From an uncultured Lachnospira sp. (GTDB lineage: Bacteria; Bacillota; Clostridia; Lachnospirales; Lachnospiraceae): 64,000 nt of DNA. Both the position numbers and the translations under genes were made by a program. Below, one piece after another: positions 55,185-63,358 of this stretch; within the stretch, counting starts at the first letter, position 1; the number at the start of each line of letters is the position of its first letter. The notes below the pieces were generated by a model. That model saw only the letters and a list, made by a program, of their open reading frames with translations, did not search any database and was not told where the DNA came from. The stretch spans positions 1 to 64,000 of the forward strand of contig CAJUTV010000007.1 in assembly GCA_910589305.1 (NCBI GenBank). Direction: 5' to 3'.

Positions 55185-56377
55185 TTAAGACCTCCTGCAT
55201 ATGTCTTTCCAGTTTGAGCATCCACATATACCACCTTTATTGAATTACTGATATATTCTTTTCCCTCTTTTATTTTTTTACTGGTATTAATAATTTTAAA
55301 TATCCAACATGGTCTTAAACAATCAGAACGCTTATCATTGTCATAAACAACAGCATACCTTAATTCAATACTATCCACTTTATTATTTTGCCCAATTCCT
55401 TCTGCATAATGATAATCTGCTGCCAATGCTTCCAGCGCTTTTGACATATCACATACTTGTATATTGGTCTCATACTGCTCTATCAGCTCATAGGCATCTA
55501 AGTCTACATATAGCACCCCTTTTTTACCAATAATAACTGTTAAAGAACTCTGTTTTGTTCCTCTATCATCACCATTTCGACTAACACTGACACATGGTAC
55601 GCCTTCAAAATCAATTAAAAACTGCATATAATACACTTCATTTTCTTCTGTCCATGGTATTTCTTCTTCTACGTATAGTTCCTCCTTATCCCTATCAACC
55701 TCTACTTTTCCTTTTATCATTATATCTGGACTTTCCTGCCGAACCTTTTCAGCATTGATTTTATCCAATGCAACAATTGTCTGACCCGTTTCACTTATCT
55801 TTATATTCATTAATTGACATAATGCTTCAACCTCTTTTAGTGCTTCTTCCTTACTATAACTTTTTAGCTCGTCCAATGGATATAATTCTTTATAATCTGG
55901 TCTTACAAGACCATCCGTTCCTCCTAGAATATAAAATTCAAATCTTCTATCTTTCTTTTCCTGTGTAACAAATGACATACTTCCATCACTTCTGATACCT
56001 ACATGTGAATTATTATCAAAATCAATCACATATACCATTGCCCCATTATGATCTTGTCTTGCTTCATAATCTGTTATATTACTGCCATTTGACAAATAAT
56101 TAGCTATTCTGTTCGCCTCTTCTTCTGTAAACTCTCTTCCTTTTACCGTATAAGCATTCCATGTAACATCACTTGGTACAGATATTTTTGCATCAACTAT
56201 CATTGACTCATTCAGCACTCCCATCGCATTTTTTGTTTCGGAATCAACTTGCACCTCTACTTTTCCTTCTATATTGTCAATTCTTCCCTCTGGATAAAAA
56301 CTGCAAGATGACAATATTGTCATACTAATACAAAAAATAATCATACTAAATTTTTTAATTTTTTTATATAATTTCAT
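55181..56377 (-). CDS. Secreted lipoprotein of unknown family
   Basis: 398 residues. N-terminal KKIKKFSMIIFCISMTILSSCSF contains a lipobox (LSSC), so Cys25 is probably lipid-modified. The rest is a soluble extracytoplasmic domain rich in Glu and Asp with YVIDFDNNSHVGIRSDGSM and YVDAQTGKTYAGG near the C-terminus. I recall no precise family (a DUF6034-like assignment is possible but unverified). Heads the ABC genes with ATG after GAGG; upstream lie a MITE-like element and the small secreted gene. Confidence 0.72.
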   Translation of the reverse strand: MKLYKKIKKFSMIIFCISMTILSSCSFYPEGRIDNIEGKVEVQVDSETKNAMGVLNESMIVDAKISVPSDVTWNAYTVKGREFTEEEANRIANYLSNGSNITDYEARQDHNGAMVYVIDFDNNSHVGIRSDGSMSFVTQEKKDRRFEFYILGGTDGLVRPDYKELYPLDELKSYSKEEALKEVEALCQLMNIKISETGQTIVALDKINAEKVRQESPDIMIKGKVEVDRDKEELYVEEEIPWTEENEVYYMQFLIDFEGVPCVSVSRNGDDRGTKQSSLTVIIGKKGVLYVDLDAYELIEQYETNIQVCDMSKALEALAADYHYAEGIGQNNKVDSIELRYAVVYDNDKRSDCLRPCWIFKIINTSKKIKEGKEYISNSIKVVYVDAQTGKTYAGGLK

Positions 56378-56440
56378 CTAATTCACCTCACTTTTCCTAT
56401 AATCTTTATACATTATAGACTGATAAAAAAACAGACATTA

Positions 56441-56549
56441 AGAAAGAAGCTGTCACAAAATAAATTCCTCATACAACATATGGATATTGACTAAGCAATA
56501 CCTTATCATATCTTGCAAAAAATTTCTTTATTTTGCAACAACCCCTTCT
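56441..56549 (+). mobile_element. MITE-like element (109 bp, terminal inverted repeats)
   Basis: Ends AGAAGCTGTCACAAAATAAA and TTTATTTTGCAACAACCCCTT are imperfect inverted repeats (about 17 of 22 positions). The GCTGTC/TTGCAACA ends look like those of transposase-borne IS ends. No coding capacity. A related element lies at 58449-58548. Confidence 0.55.
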
Positions 56550-56579
56550 ATTTTATCACAACCCTTTTATTTTATAAAT

Positions 56580-56987
56580 TTATGATTCCCACTCACCTTC
56601 TATCCAAACACTTAAATTTTTTGTAACTCCTCTTAAACGATAATTATTTTCTCTTTGTGGCTTTTCTGGCTGATTATATTTAAGAGGCGCCCATCCACTT
56701 GATCTAACTATTTTTACATCTCCTGTATAATTATAATTATAAAAATATGGACCATTTACACTCATATAAAACTTATCTGTACTTACTATATTACTATCAT
56801 CAATAACTACATAAGCACAATCCCTATCATTATCCTTTTCTACTACATTTGTATGCTGTTCATTGCCATACTCCATATCGACCTCAAAATGATATGAAGT
56901 AAACTGTGCCATTGCAGGTGTTGCCATTAGCATTGCAGCCGCCACAGTCAACCCTAATGTTTTAAAAATTTTCTTCTTGTTCATCAT
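56580..56987 (-). CDS. Small secreted protein (DUF2712-like)
   Basis: 135 residues. Signal peptide KKIFKTLGLTVAAAMLMATPAMA with cleavage near residue 27. The mature part (about 108 residues) is polar with SVNGPYFYNYNY and ends LSVWIEGEWES. It resembles DUF2712-type secreted proteins found beside ABC exporters, possibly bacteriocin-like; this is tentative. GGAGG 10 bases before ATG. Upstream of and on the same strand as the ABC operon, with the MITE between. Confidence 0.65.
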   Translation of the reverse strand: MMNKKKIFKTLGLTVAAAMLMATPAMAQFTSYHFEVDMEYGNEQHTNVVEKDNDRDCAYVVIDDSNIVSTDKFYMSVNGPYFYNYNYTGDVKIVRSSGWAPLKYNQPEKPQRENNYRLRGVTKNLSVWIEGEWES

Positions 56988-57231
56988 ATTACTTTATCCT
57001 CCCTTATAATAATTTATTTAGAAATTAATTCCATTTAGATTATAGCATATTTATTAATATATGTAAACTTAATTATTAATTTTGTATATCTTATATTAAT
57101 TTTTTACTAATTTATTATTACTTTTATATAAAAATATTATTATTTTGTATTAATAAACACTAATTAATAAATATACACTTTATAATATATACGAAATTTA
57201 TTTTACTTTGTTATATAATTTATAAATATTT
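56988..57231. other. AT-rich spacer upstream of the secreted gene
   Basis: Very AT-rich, no open frame or clear regulatory element seen beyond the repeat at 57232. Confidence 0.4.
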
Positions 57232-57306
57232 TAACCGTATTAAAGAAATTCCCCACCTTAATACCACAAAAGCATACGAAGGGACTTACATTGCGATAGC
57301 AGCTAA
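57232..57306 (-). repeat. Dispersed hairpin repeat, copy H (minus strand)
   Basis: Read on the minus strand: TAGCTGCTATCGCAATG, then AAGTCCC, a loop, GTGGGGAATTTC and TTTAATACGGTTAAAA, aligning along the whole right half of copy C, including the last TTAAA. Oriented opposite to A, B and C. Confidence 0.6.
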
Positions 57307-57431
57307 ATGACTTGTCTATTTATTACTATTTTATAACATTTTAGCAGAAACTTAAATTACTGATAAAATAGACAAATTGAACTCTTTTTGATGTAATTAA
57401 ACAGATATCATTATTTCCTCTAAAAATCCCT

Positions 57432-57461
57432 TTGACAATCCCCTTATCTTGCATTTACAAT
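57432..57461 (+). promoter_or_regulatory. Probable promoter of the methyltransferase gene
   Basis: TTGACA (57432-57437), 18 bases, TACAAT (57456-57461), 60 bases upstream of the start at 57521. A second -10-like TATAAT (57487-57492) precedes the palindrome. Confidence 0.5.
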
Positions 57462-57493
57462 CATACTATCTTTAAAAACGCATTATTATAATT

Positions 57494-57506
57494 GTGAACT
57501 GTTCAC
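57494..57506 (+). promoter_or_regulatory. Palindrome upstream of the methyltransferase start, possible operator
   Basis: GTGAAC-T-GTTCAC, extended to TGTGAAC...GTTCACA, directly behind a TATAAT-like box and before the Shine-Dalgarno AGG. Perfect 6-7 bp inverted repeat. Could be an operator or an mRNA hairpin. Confidence 0.4.
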
Positions 57507-57520
57507 AGAAATGAGGAATT

Positions 57521-58411
57521 ATGTTTATTGCACAAAATTGGATTGATTATGAAGTGATAGATACATCAGACGGAGAAAAATTAGAACGCTGGGGCGACTT
57601 TTATCTAGTGCGTCCAGACCCCCAAGTAATATGGAATACTCAAAAAAAAGATAAGCGTTGGAATCATATCAATGGACATTACCACAGAAGTGCTAAAGGC
57701 GGCGGAGAGTGGGAATTTTTTAATTTGCCAAAACAATGGCACATTCAATATCAAAGTCCTTCATTAACACAGTCTCTTACCTTCCATTTAAAGCCTTTTA
57801 GCTTTAAGCATACAGGACTATTTCCTGAACAAGCGGCAAACTGGGACTGGTTTTGTAAACTTATATCAGAATCTATAAAAAATGGAAAAAACGTCAAGGT
57901 TCTTAATCTCTTTGCATATACAGGCGGCGCTACATTGGCATGTGCGGCAGCAGGCGCTCATGTTACACATGTTGATGCCTCAAAGGGAATGGTAAACTGG
58001 GCAAAAGAAAATGCTGCTGTCTCAAATCTTTCAGATAAGCCTATCCGTTGGATTGTTGATGATTGCGTTAAATTTGTTGAGAGAGAAATTCGTCGCGGCA
58101 ATCACTATGACGCTATTATTATGGACCCACCTTCCTATGGCAGAGGTCCTAAGGGTGAAATATGGAAAATTGAAGAGGCTATTTATGAGCTGATTCAAAA
58201 ATGTACAAAACTTTTATGTGAAGAACCCCTATTTTTTCTAATCAACTCCTATACAACAGGACTACAGCCTGCTGTGCTAAGCTATATGCTAAATACCACA
58301 TTAAAATCATTTAAAGGACATGTAGATTCTCAGGAAGTATGTCTGCCTGTTTCTTCTAATGGTCTTCTTCTTCCTTGTGGAGCTTCTGCAAGATTTAGCA
58401 AAACGTCTTAG
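57521..58411 (+). CDS. Class I SAM-dependent methyltransferase (RlmI/RlmK-like)
   Basis: 296 residues. Motif I in VLNLFAYTGGATLACAAAGA, catalytic-type motif MDPPSYGRGPKGE, and a short preceding domain with GEWEFFNLPKQW. It resembles the rRNA 23S cytosine methyltransferase family (RlmI, or the second half of RlmKL). Probably methylates 23S rRNA; target base not determinable. ATG start with GAGG. Plus strand, alone between minus-strand operons. Confidence 0.85.
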   Translation: MFIAQNWIDYEVIDTSDGEKLERWGDFYLVRPDPQVIWNTQKKDKRWNHINGHYHRSAKGGGEWEFFNLPKQWHIQYQSPSLTQSLTFHLKPFSFKHTGLFPEQAANWDWFCKLISESIKNGKNVKVLNLFAYTGGATLACAAAGAHVTHVDASKGMVNWAKENAAVSNLSDKPIRWIVDDCVKFVEREIRRGNHYDAIIMDPPSYGRGPKGEIWKIEEAIYELIQKCTKLLCEEPLFFLINSYTTGLQPAVLSYMLNTTLKSFKGHVDSQEVCLPVSSNGLLLPCGASARFSKTS

Positions 58412-58448
58412 CAACATTTAGCAAGTTTAATATTAAATCTTCACAAAC
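58412..58448. other. Short spacer
   Basis: Non-coding sequence between methyltransferase and the palindromic element; nothing recognised. Confidence 0.3.
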
Positions 58449-58548
58449 AAGGAGCTGTCACATAAAAACTAAATCCATAAGATATTGTCTACTAGGACAT
58501 TGTATATTCCAATATCTTATGTGTGTTTTTCAAAATAGACAGCTCCTT
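58449..58548 (+). mobile_element. Palindromic MITE-like element (100 bp)
   Basis: Outer inverted repeat AAGGAGCTGTC/GACAGCTCCTT (58449-58459, 58538-58548) and inner ATAAGATATTG/CAATATCTTAT (58477-58487, 58510-58520), both perfect. Related in ends to 56441-56549. It lies 38 bases after a plus gene and may act as terminator too. Confidence 0.65.
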
Positions 58549-58689
58549 ATTGCTTATCTATTTTGAAACTATCATAATTAAAAATGAATAAGCAAGATAT
58601 TATTTAATCTTGTATTATATTTTATAATATGTTATATCTGATTTCCTTAATATAACCGTTTCAAAATATGAATCAAAGTAAATATTTAA

Positions 58690-58795
58690 AATCTGCTTTG
58701 CTGTTTGCTCAACACATCTAGCTGCTATCACAACGCAAGTCCCCCACTTATGCCTCTTGGCATTAAAGTGAGGGACTTCTTTGATAATGTTAAAT
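58690..58795 (+). repeat. Dispersed hairpin repeat, copy C
   Basis: AAGTCCCCCACTT (58737-58749) pairs with AAGTGAGGGACTT (58765-58777) with one mismatch; an inner ATGCC/GGCAT adds 5 bp. Ends CTTTGATAATGTTAAAT. A minus-strand 61-residue frame over it is a shadow. Lies next to the 3' end of the nucleotidyltransferase gene. Confidence 0.75.
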
Positions 58796-58810
58796 TTCAT
58801 AACTCTTCTA

Positions 58811-59953
58811 TCAATTCTTTTTCTTTTTAATTAAATCAGTCTCAATTTTTATTTTCTTTCTTTTATCCTTATAAATGAATGCTTTTATTCCTCTATGAAT
58901 CCAGCATAATGGCAGAACTATCGGAAATTTATATAAAATAGTATAGCTTTTTTTCATTGTCTTTACATTTGGAAAAGCTCTTTTTATTACATAAGTTAAT
59001 TTATTATTGGAATTTTCCAATTTATTTTGCACACGAACTTTATGACCACGTTCTAATGTACCATATGTGCCACTGGTAACAACATATGTTGTTACTTGTT
59101 CAACTTCATCATCTATTATGCCATCTTGAAACCATGCATCTACAACTTTTTCAAATGTAACAGCAAGTTCTCGGATTTTCATTTTATCCAACTCTTGATA
59201 TATATACTTCCAATCCAACAACCGATTATAATGTTTTTTATATATATAAATATCCATAAATGAACGAATGCCTGTGCCACCTGTCTTATAATGTTTTATC
59301 ATATGCGCAATATGATATATATAAAAATCCTCTTTGGACATACTGTAAAGATTCTTATTATTTTTATCTTGTATTAATTGTTCCCACACATTTTTATAAT
59401 ATTGTAAAATTTCTTTCTGTAAGATATCTAATGGCACAAGATAGTGATGCATTTCAACATTCATAACAGGTCTCTTTTTATATACATCATGCCCTTCTTC
59501 ATCAATATGGTCTAATGTATATCCCATCTCTTTAAAAACTTTTTTCACTACATCAGCCTTATTACTGTCCATAAGAATATCCAAATCCGCCATTGTTCTC
59601 ATATCTTGACTTGGATATAATTCTTTTATAATACATCCTTTTAACGGACATATATCAATTTGTGCTTCTGTAAGTTTTTCTATAATGGAATCTCTTTCAT
59701 AAAGCTGAGTTATCCCTTTAAAAATCGCCTTGTCTCTTGATTCCATCCATTTTTTATACAGTTCTTCATCTGGCTTTTTTGCCAATTTTTCAATACTATA
59801 AAATATAAGATTATTAATAGAATGATATTTTGCTAATTGATATATATCTTTCCAAGTAACATCTTGAGGCAATTCTTCTGGAATTGTATTATCAAGAGCA
59901 CAACCTATCAGATGAATAAGATAACTAATATTGGCATTAACAATCTGTTTCAT
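58811..59953 (-). CDS. Nucleotidyltransferase-fold protein (PF14907-like)
   Basis: 380 residues. N-terminal and central part match the uncharacterised nucleotidyltransferase family found in RiPP clusters: PLKGCIIKELYPSQDMRTMADLDILMD, where the D-x-D pair is the metal-binding signature of the fold, then YHIAHMIKHYKTGGTGIRSFMDIYIY. In lasso-peptide clusters such proteins occur with PqqD, kinase and ABC genes. Substrate unknown. ATG start with GGAAGG, overlapping the ABC gene by 17 bases, and a cationic C-terminal end. Confidence 0.8.
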   Translation of the reverse strand: MKQIVNANISYLIHLIGCALDNTIPEELPQDVTWKDIYQLAKYHSINNLIFYSIEKLAKKPDEELYKKWMESRDKAIFKGITQLYERDSIIEKLTEAQIDICPLKGCIIKELYPSQDMRTMADLDILMDSNKADVVKKVFKEMGYTLDHIDEEGHDVYKKRPVMNVEMHHYLVPLDILQKEILQYYKNVWEQLIQDKNNKNLYSMSKEDFYIYHIAHMIKHYKTGGTGIRSFMDIYIYKKHYNRLLDWKYIYQELDKMKIRELAVTFEKVVDAWFQDGIIDDEVEQVTTYVVTSGTYGTLERGHKVRVQNKLENSNNKLTYVIKRAFPNVKTMKKSYTILYKFPIVLPLCWIHRGIKAFIYKDKRKKIKIETDLIKKKKN

Positions 59954-61604
59954 ATATTTGACCTTCCTTGACTACTATTTTCTGACTGCATATACTTAAA
60001 GCTGCCTTTCTATGAGTTATTAAAATACAGGTTTTCCCCAGCTTTTCAATATTGATAAGCAGCTGTTTTTCTGTCCACTCATCAAGAGCGCTGGTAGCCT
60101 CATCAAACAACAATATTGGCGACTTTTTAAGCACCGCTCTTGCTATAGCAATACGCTGTGCCTGTCCTTCCGATAATCCTAAGCCATCTTGTCCAATATA
60201 TGTATCTAAGCCATCACCAAATGTTTTGACAAATCCATCAGCACATGCTATTTCAAGTGCTTTCCATATATCATTTTCATTAGTATCTGCATTTAACAAT
60301 GTTAAATTTTCACGTATTGTTCCAGAAAATAAACAGTTTCCTTGCGGCACATATGAAAACAATTCTCTAATATTTCTAATTCCTATTTGAGAATCTTTAT
60401 TTTGAAGATATACCCTTCCTTTTTGCGGTTCAAACAAGCCCATTAACAAATACATCAATGTGCTTTTTCCGCCTCCTGAAAGCCCCATAATTGCAGTTGT
60501 TTCACCTAGCTTAATAGACGCACAAGCTTGTGTTAATATAGCTTCTCTGTCATATGTAAATGTTACATTGTCAATAATAATCATAGAATCCTTGTCACAT
60601 ATATCTGCTGCCACATACTGTCTTGTTGAACTATCGGTCTTTAATTGTTCTAATTCTATCAGTCTTTCAGCACTAGCTATCATATTATACCATTGAGGCA
60701 TTATCCCGGACAAATTCGACAACGGAACCTGAACTTGACTTACTAGCTGAAGCATTGCTGTCAATGTTCCATAGGTAAGCGTATGATTATATATTCCAAA
60801 CGTTCCCCACGCTAATGCAAACAGATACCCCATCTGAAAGATTAAATTAAATCCTGCATTTGCAATAATAGAGACCGTTCTTTTTCTCATTTCTGTCTTA
60901 AACAACTTGCTATGTTGATAGATGATTTTATCCCTAATCACAGCATCTGCCTCAAATACTTTTAATACTTTAACATTTTCAAGAATTTCCTGAAACAATG
61001 AATGGGTTTTATCCTCTTGTGCCATTACCGCTTTACTTAACCCTTTTAATCGTCCTCTAAGCACTTTTACAAGTAAAAATAATACAATTCCGCTTCCAAG
61101 CAAAATGCCTGCAAATAATCCATCAAGGGCTAACAGCACTCCTGAAGCCATAAACAGTCTTGTTACAGCGTTTGATATATTGGGAATAATTCCAACAATG
61201 GCTGTTGAAACAACTTGAACATCACTAAATACTCGGTTTACTAATTCTCCGCTGTGAAATTCCGACAGGTTGGAATATTCTTTTTGTAAAATGTCAGTCA
61301 CTAGCTTTTCTCTCAAATAAATTGAAAGTTTCGATTTGGTATATTCTCTTATTGAATTACATTCAAGACGAATAATTAACTGCCCCAACACAACAATTCC
61401 AAGTCCAACAAGGTTTTTAACAAGTACTGTCAAATCACCGGAAACAGCTCCGTCAATAACATTTTTACACAACAATGCAAATAAAATTCCAAGCACAGAA
61501 AAAAGGATATTACTGCCAATCAGACAGCATATCCTAATTCTTTGACCTTTTGTATTAAGATATATCCAATGAAGCGTACTGTTATCTTTTTGTTTTCGTT
61601 CCAC
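59937..61604 (-). CDS. ABC exporter, fused permease and ATPase
   Basis: About 555 residues. Six-helix transmembrane domain (about 25-300) and ATPase domain: Walker A GLSGGGKSTLM, signature LSEGQAQRIAIARA, Walker B ILLFDEATSALD. No N-terminal C39 peptidase, so not a PCAT type. I choose the GTG at 61604 with GGAGG 7 bases before; a TTG is 3 bases earlier. Overlaps the S26 gene by 23 bases. Probably exports the cluster's product. Confidence 0.92.
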   Translation of the reverse strand: MERKQKDNSTLHWIYLNTKGQRIRICCLIGSNILFSVLGILFALLCKNVIDGAVSGDLTVLVKNLVGLGIVVLGQLIIRLECNSIREYTKSKLSIYLREKLVTDILQKEYSNLSEFHSGELVNRVFSDVQVVSTAIVGIIPNISNAVTRLFMASGVLLALDGLFAGILLGSGIVLFLLVKVLRGRLKGLSKAVMAQEDKTHSLFQEILENVKVLKVFEADAVIRDKIIYQHSKLFKTEMRKRTVSIIANAGFNLIFQMGYLFALAWGTFGIYNHTLTYGTLTAMLQLVSQVQVPLSNLSGIMPQWYNMIASAERLIELEQLKTDSSTRQYVAADICDKDSMIIIDNVTFTYDREAILTQACASIKLGETTAIMGLSGGGKSTLMYLLMGLFEPQKGRVYLQNKDSQIGIRNIRELFSYVPQGNCLFSGTIRENLTLLNADTNENDIWKALEIACADGFVKTFGDGLDTYIGQDGLGLSEGQAQRIAIARAVLKKSPILLFDEATSALDEWTEKQLLINIEKLGKTCILITHRKAALSICSQKIVVKEGQIYETDC

Positions 61605-62031
61605 CAAAAATCCTCCCTAAAAAATGTATACCTCTTCGTATTATAAACGGACGCCATAAAAATTCATATATTTTATGAATTTTTTGTGAGACTTCTTTAT
61701 CACCACGATATATCCTGTTTACAACAGCAATAATCATATCTTGTGTAACCCCTTTTTCTCGGTAAGTTTGATTATCTCCACACAACACATAATTATCCTT
61801 ACCAACACCTACAATTCGATGCAAAACATACTGACCATTTTTTCGCTGATAAAAAATAATCTGTCCCCTGCAAAGCGGAAATGTTGGTTTTACCAATACT
61901 ACTGAATCCTTACCTTGTCTTAATATTGGCAACATACTAATACCCTTAGGATACATTCTAAACTCTCCACCAGATTCTATAACTTCTTTTATCAAATTGT
62001 CATATTCTTTTAGTTTAAATTCTTTATTCAA
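61582..62031 (-). CDS. S26 signal-peptidase-like protein
   Basis: 149 residues. Serine in GISMLPILR (S32) and His in YVLHRIVGV (H71), a Ser-His dyad of the archaeal/SipW-type S26 family, followed by VLCGDNQTYREKGV. No clear N-terminal membrane anchor. In the cluster it probably cleaves the precursor or leader. Overlaps the PqqD gene by 8 bases. Confidence 0.85.
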   Translation of the reverse strand: MNKEFKLKEYDNLIKEVIESGGEFRMYPKGISMLPILRQGKDSVVLVKPTFPLCRGQIIFYQRKNGQYVLHRIVGVGKDNYVLCGDNQTYREKGVTQDMIIAVVNRIYRGDKEVSQKIHKIYEFLWRPFIIRRGIHFLGRIFGGTKTKR

Positions 62032-62287
62032 GAATTTCAGCCTCCTCTAGCTTTTGTATAAAGTATTCTACATCTTGTGATGCTTTTTCTTCATCAATTT
62101 CATAATTTTCTAACAATGCACAGACAATATCTTGTTTGCTGCTACCTTGTTCTAACATATCCCATATAAATTTAGCACTTTGATTTAACCGTATAATTCC
62201 ATTAAAATTTTTGCTCTGTTCTCCCACTGCTGCCACCACATAATCATTATTTATCTGCCTTACAATAAATCCCTTTTTAATCTTCAT
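62024..62287 (-). CDS. PqqD-like peptide-binding protein
   Basis: 87 residues from ATG 62287, with GAGGG 5 bases upstream. GFIVRQINNDYVVAAVGEQ and WDMLEQGSSKQDIVCALLENYEIDEEKASQDVEYFIQKLEEAEILE show the winged-helix PqqD fold. In RiPP systems it binds leader peptide for modification enzymes. Confidence 0.85.
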   Translation of the reverse strand: MKIKKGFIVRQINNDYVVAAVGEQSKNFNGIIRLNQSAKFIWDMLEQGSSKQDIVCALLENYEIDEEKASQDVEYFIQKLEEAEILE

Positions 62288-62423
62288 CTTCGCCCTCATT
62301 TCTGCACATTGTACACTTCTATTTTTTACATCTATAAAATTTATATATGACTAATTTTTAATCTACTATCCATTTATCTGTATTATTTTCTATTCATTTA
62401 TTGAATAACTGCAAATTTTTTTA
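62288..62423 (-). other. Spacer between PqqD and kinase genes, no precursor seen
   Basis: 136 bases. The only open frames with an ATG are about 4-10 residues long and lack ribosome-binding sites. I see no candidate precursor peptide. Confidence 0.5.
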
Positions 62424-63134
62424 TTATTCCTCATACGATTTTTTACTCATTGCCTCATACGATACCTTTACAGCTTCCTGTGAAATATTACACTCTAAAA
62501 CCCATATTTTTTTTAGGTGTACTAAATTATCTAAAAATTCTAAAACTTTGCTGACACACCGTTCTTCTTCTGGCATAATCATCTGATGAAAGATTTTACT
62601 AATTACCTCTGTACTATTCATTGTTCGTATTGAATTTTTTTCGCTTCGCTCAATAAAACACAAGCCCTGTATTGGTGTTGATGTATTGATATTATAGCCT
62701 TCTTTTCCACACCATGGGGTGCCATACGCCATCAGTTCTCTTCCTGAAAATCTTAGTATAGGCTTGTCTCCATTGACAATACGCGCCCGCTCGCCAAAAT
62801 GGTCACACCACAGTTTTACATGTGTTGTTTTGCCAGTTCCACTCTTTGCCATAAACGCATATGAACGCCCATCCACTTCAACGACTGCTGCATGAAGAAA
62901 AAAGACATCATAAAGCGGGAGCTTTTTTACAATATTTCTGTATATACATACACTCTCACAATACTGGTCTAAACTTCCGCCATACTGCTTTTCTTTTTCT
63001 ATATCTTCATCGCTTGCACGCACACAAAATATACTGTCCCCACTCTCTACAATATAATCTTTGCACAGTTTCTCCACAGCACTATATCGATTATCAATTT
63101 CAATAACCAACTCTGCTATTTTAATCTTAAACAT
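62424..63134 (-). CDS. HPr kinase-like (lasso K-type) kinase
   Basis: 236 residues from ATG 63134 (AAGGG 6 bases upstream). Walker A KSGTGKTT at 97-104, FLHAAVVEVDG, NGDKPIL (D123) and GTPWCGKEGYN match HPr kinase-like proteins found in RiPP clusters (e.g. lasso peptide kinases), not the metabolic HprK, which has a longer N-terminal domain. Probably phosphorylates a peptide. Confidence 0.82.
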   Translation of the reverse strand: MFKIKIAELVIEIDNRYSAVEKLCKDYIVESGDSIFCVRASDEDIEKEKQYGGSLDQYCESVCIYRNIVKKLPLYDVFFLHAAVVEVDGRSYAFMAKSGTGKTTHVKLWCDHFGERARIVNGDKPILRFSGRELMAYGTPWCGKEGYNINTSTPIQGLCFIERSEKNSIRTMNSTEVISKIFHQMIMPEEERCVSKVLEFLDNLVHLKKIWVLECNISQEAVKVSYEAMSKKSYEE

Positions 63135-63137
63135 CAT

Positions 63138-63358
63138 TTTCCCTTTCTATTTTTTATCTTTACAAACAATTTTAAAACAAATCTGTCAAGCGGATATTTG
63201 CAATTTACTTTGCTACTTCCCTAATAAAATTAAAAAAACATAATTTAGCAAAATAAACATAACTAAAATATATTTAGTAATTGTTTATTTTGCATAAATA
63301 TAATAAAGAATTTTAAGTTTTACTATTGTTTATCTGTATATATTCTATTACTCAATAT
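63138..63358. other. Spacer between kinase gene and aquaporin gene
   Basis: AT-rich, 220 bases, holding repeat copy G at 63188. No open frame with a site; no precursor gene recognised. Confidence 0.4.
63188..63232 (+). repeat. Dispersed hairpin repeat, copy G (internal deletion)
   Basis: AAGCGGATATTTGCAATTTAC and TTTGCTACTT match the left end of copy B; a short right end TAATAAAATTAAA follows with the central hairpin missing. Confidence 0.55.

Noticed and set aside
58615..58800. Minus-strand 61-residue frame
   Set aside because: Overlaps hairpin repeat copy C, no site; shadow of non-coding sequence.
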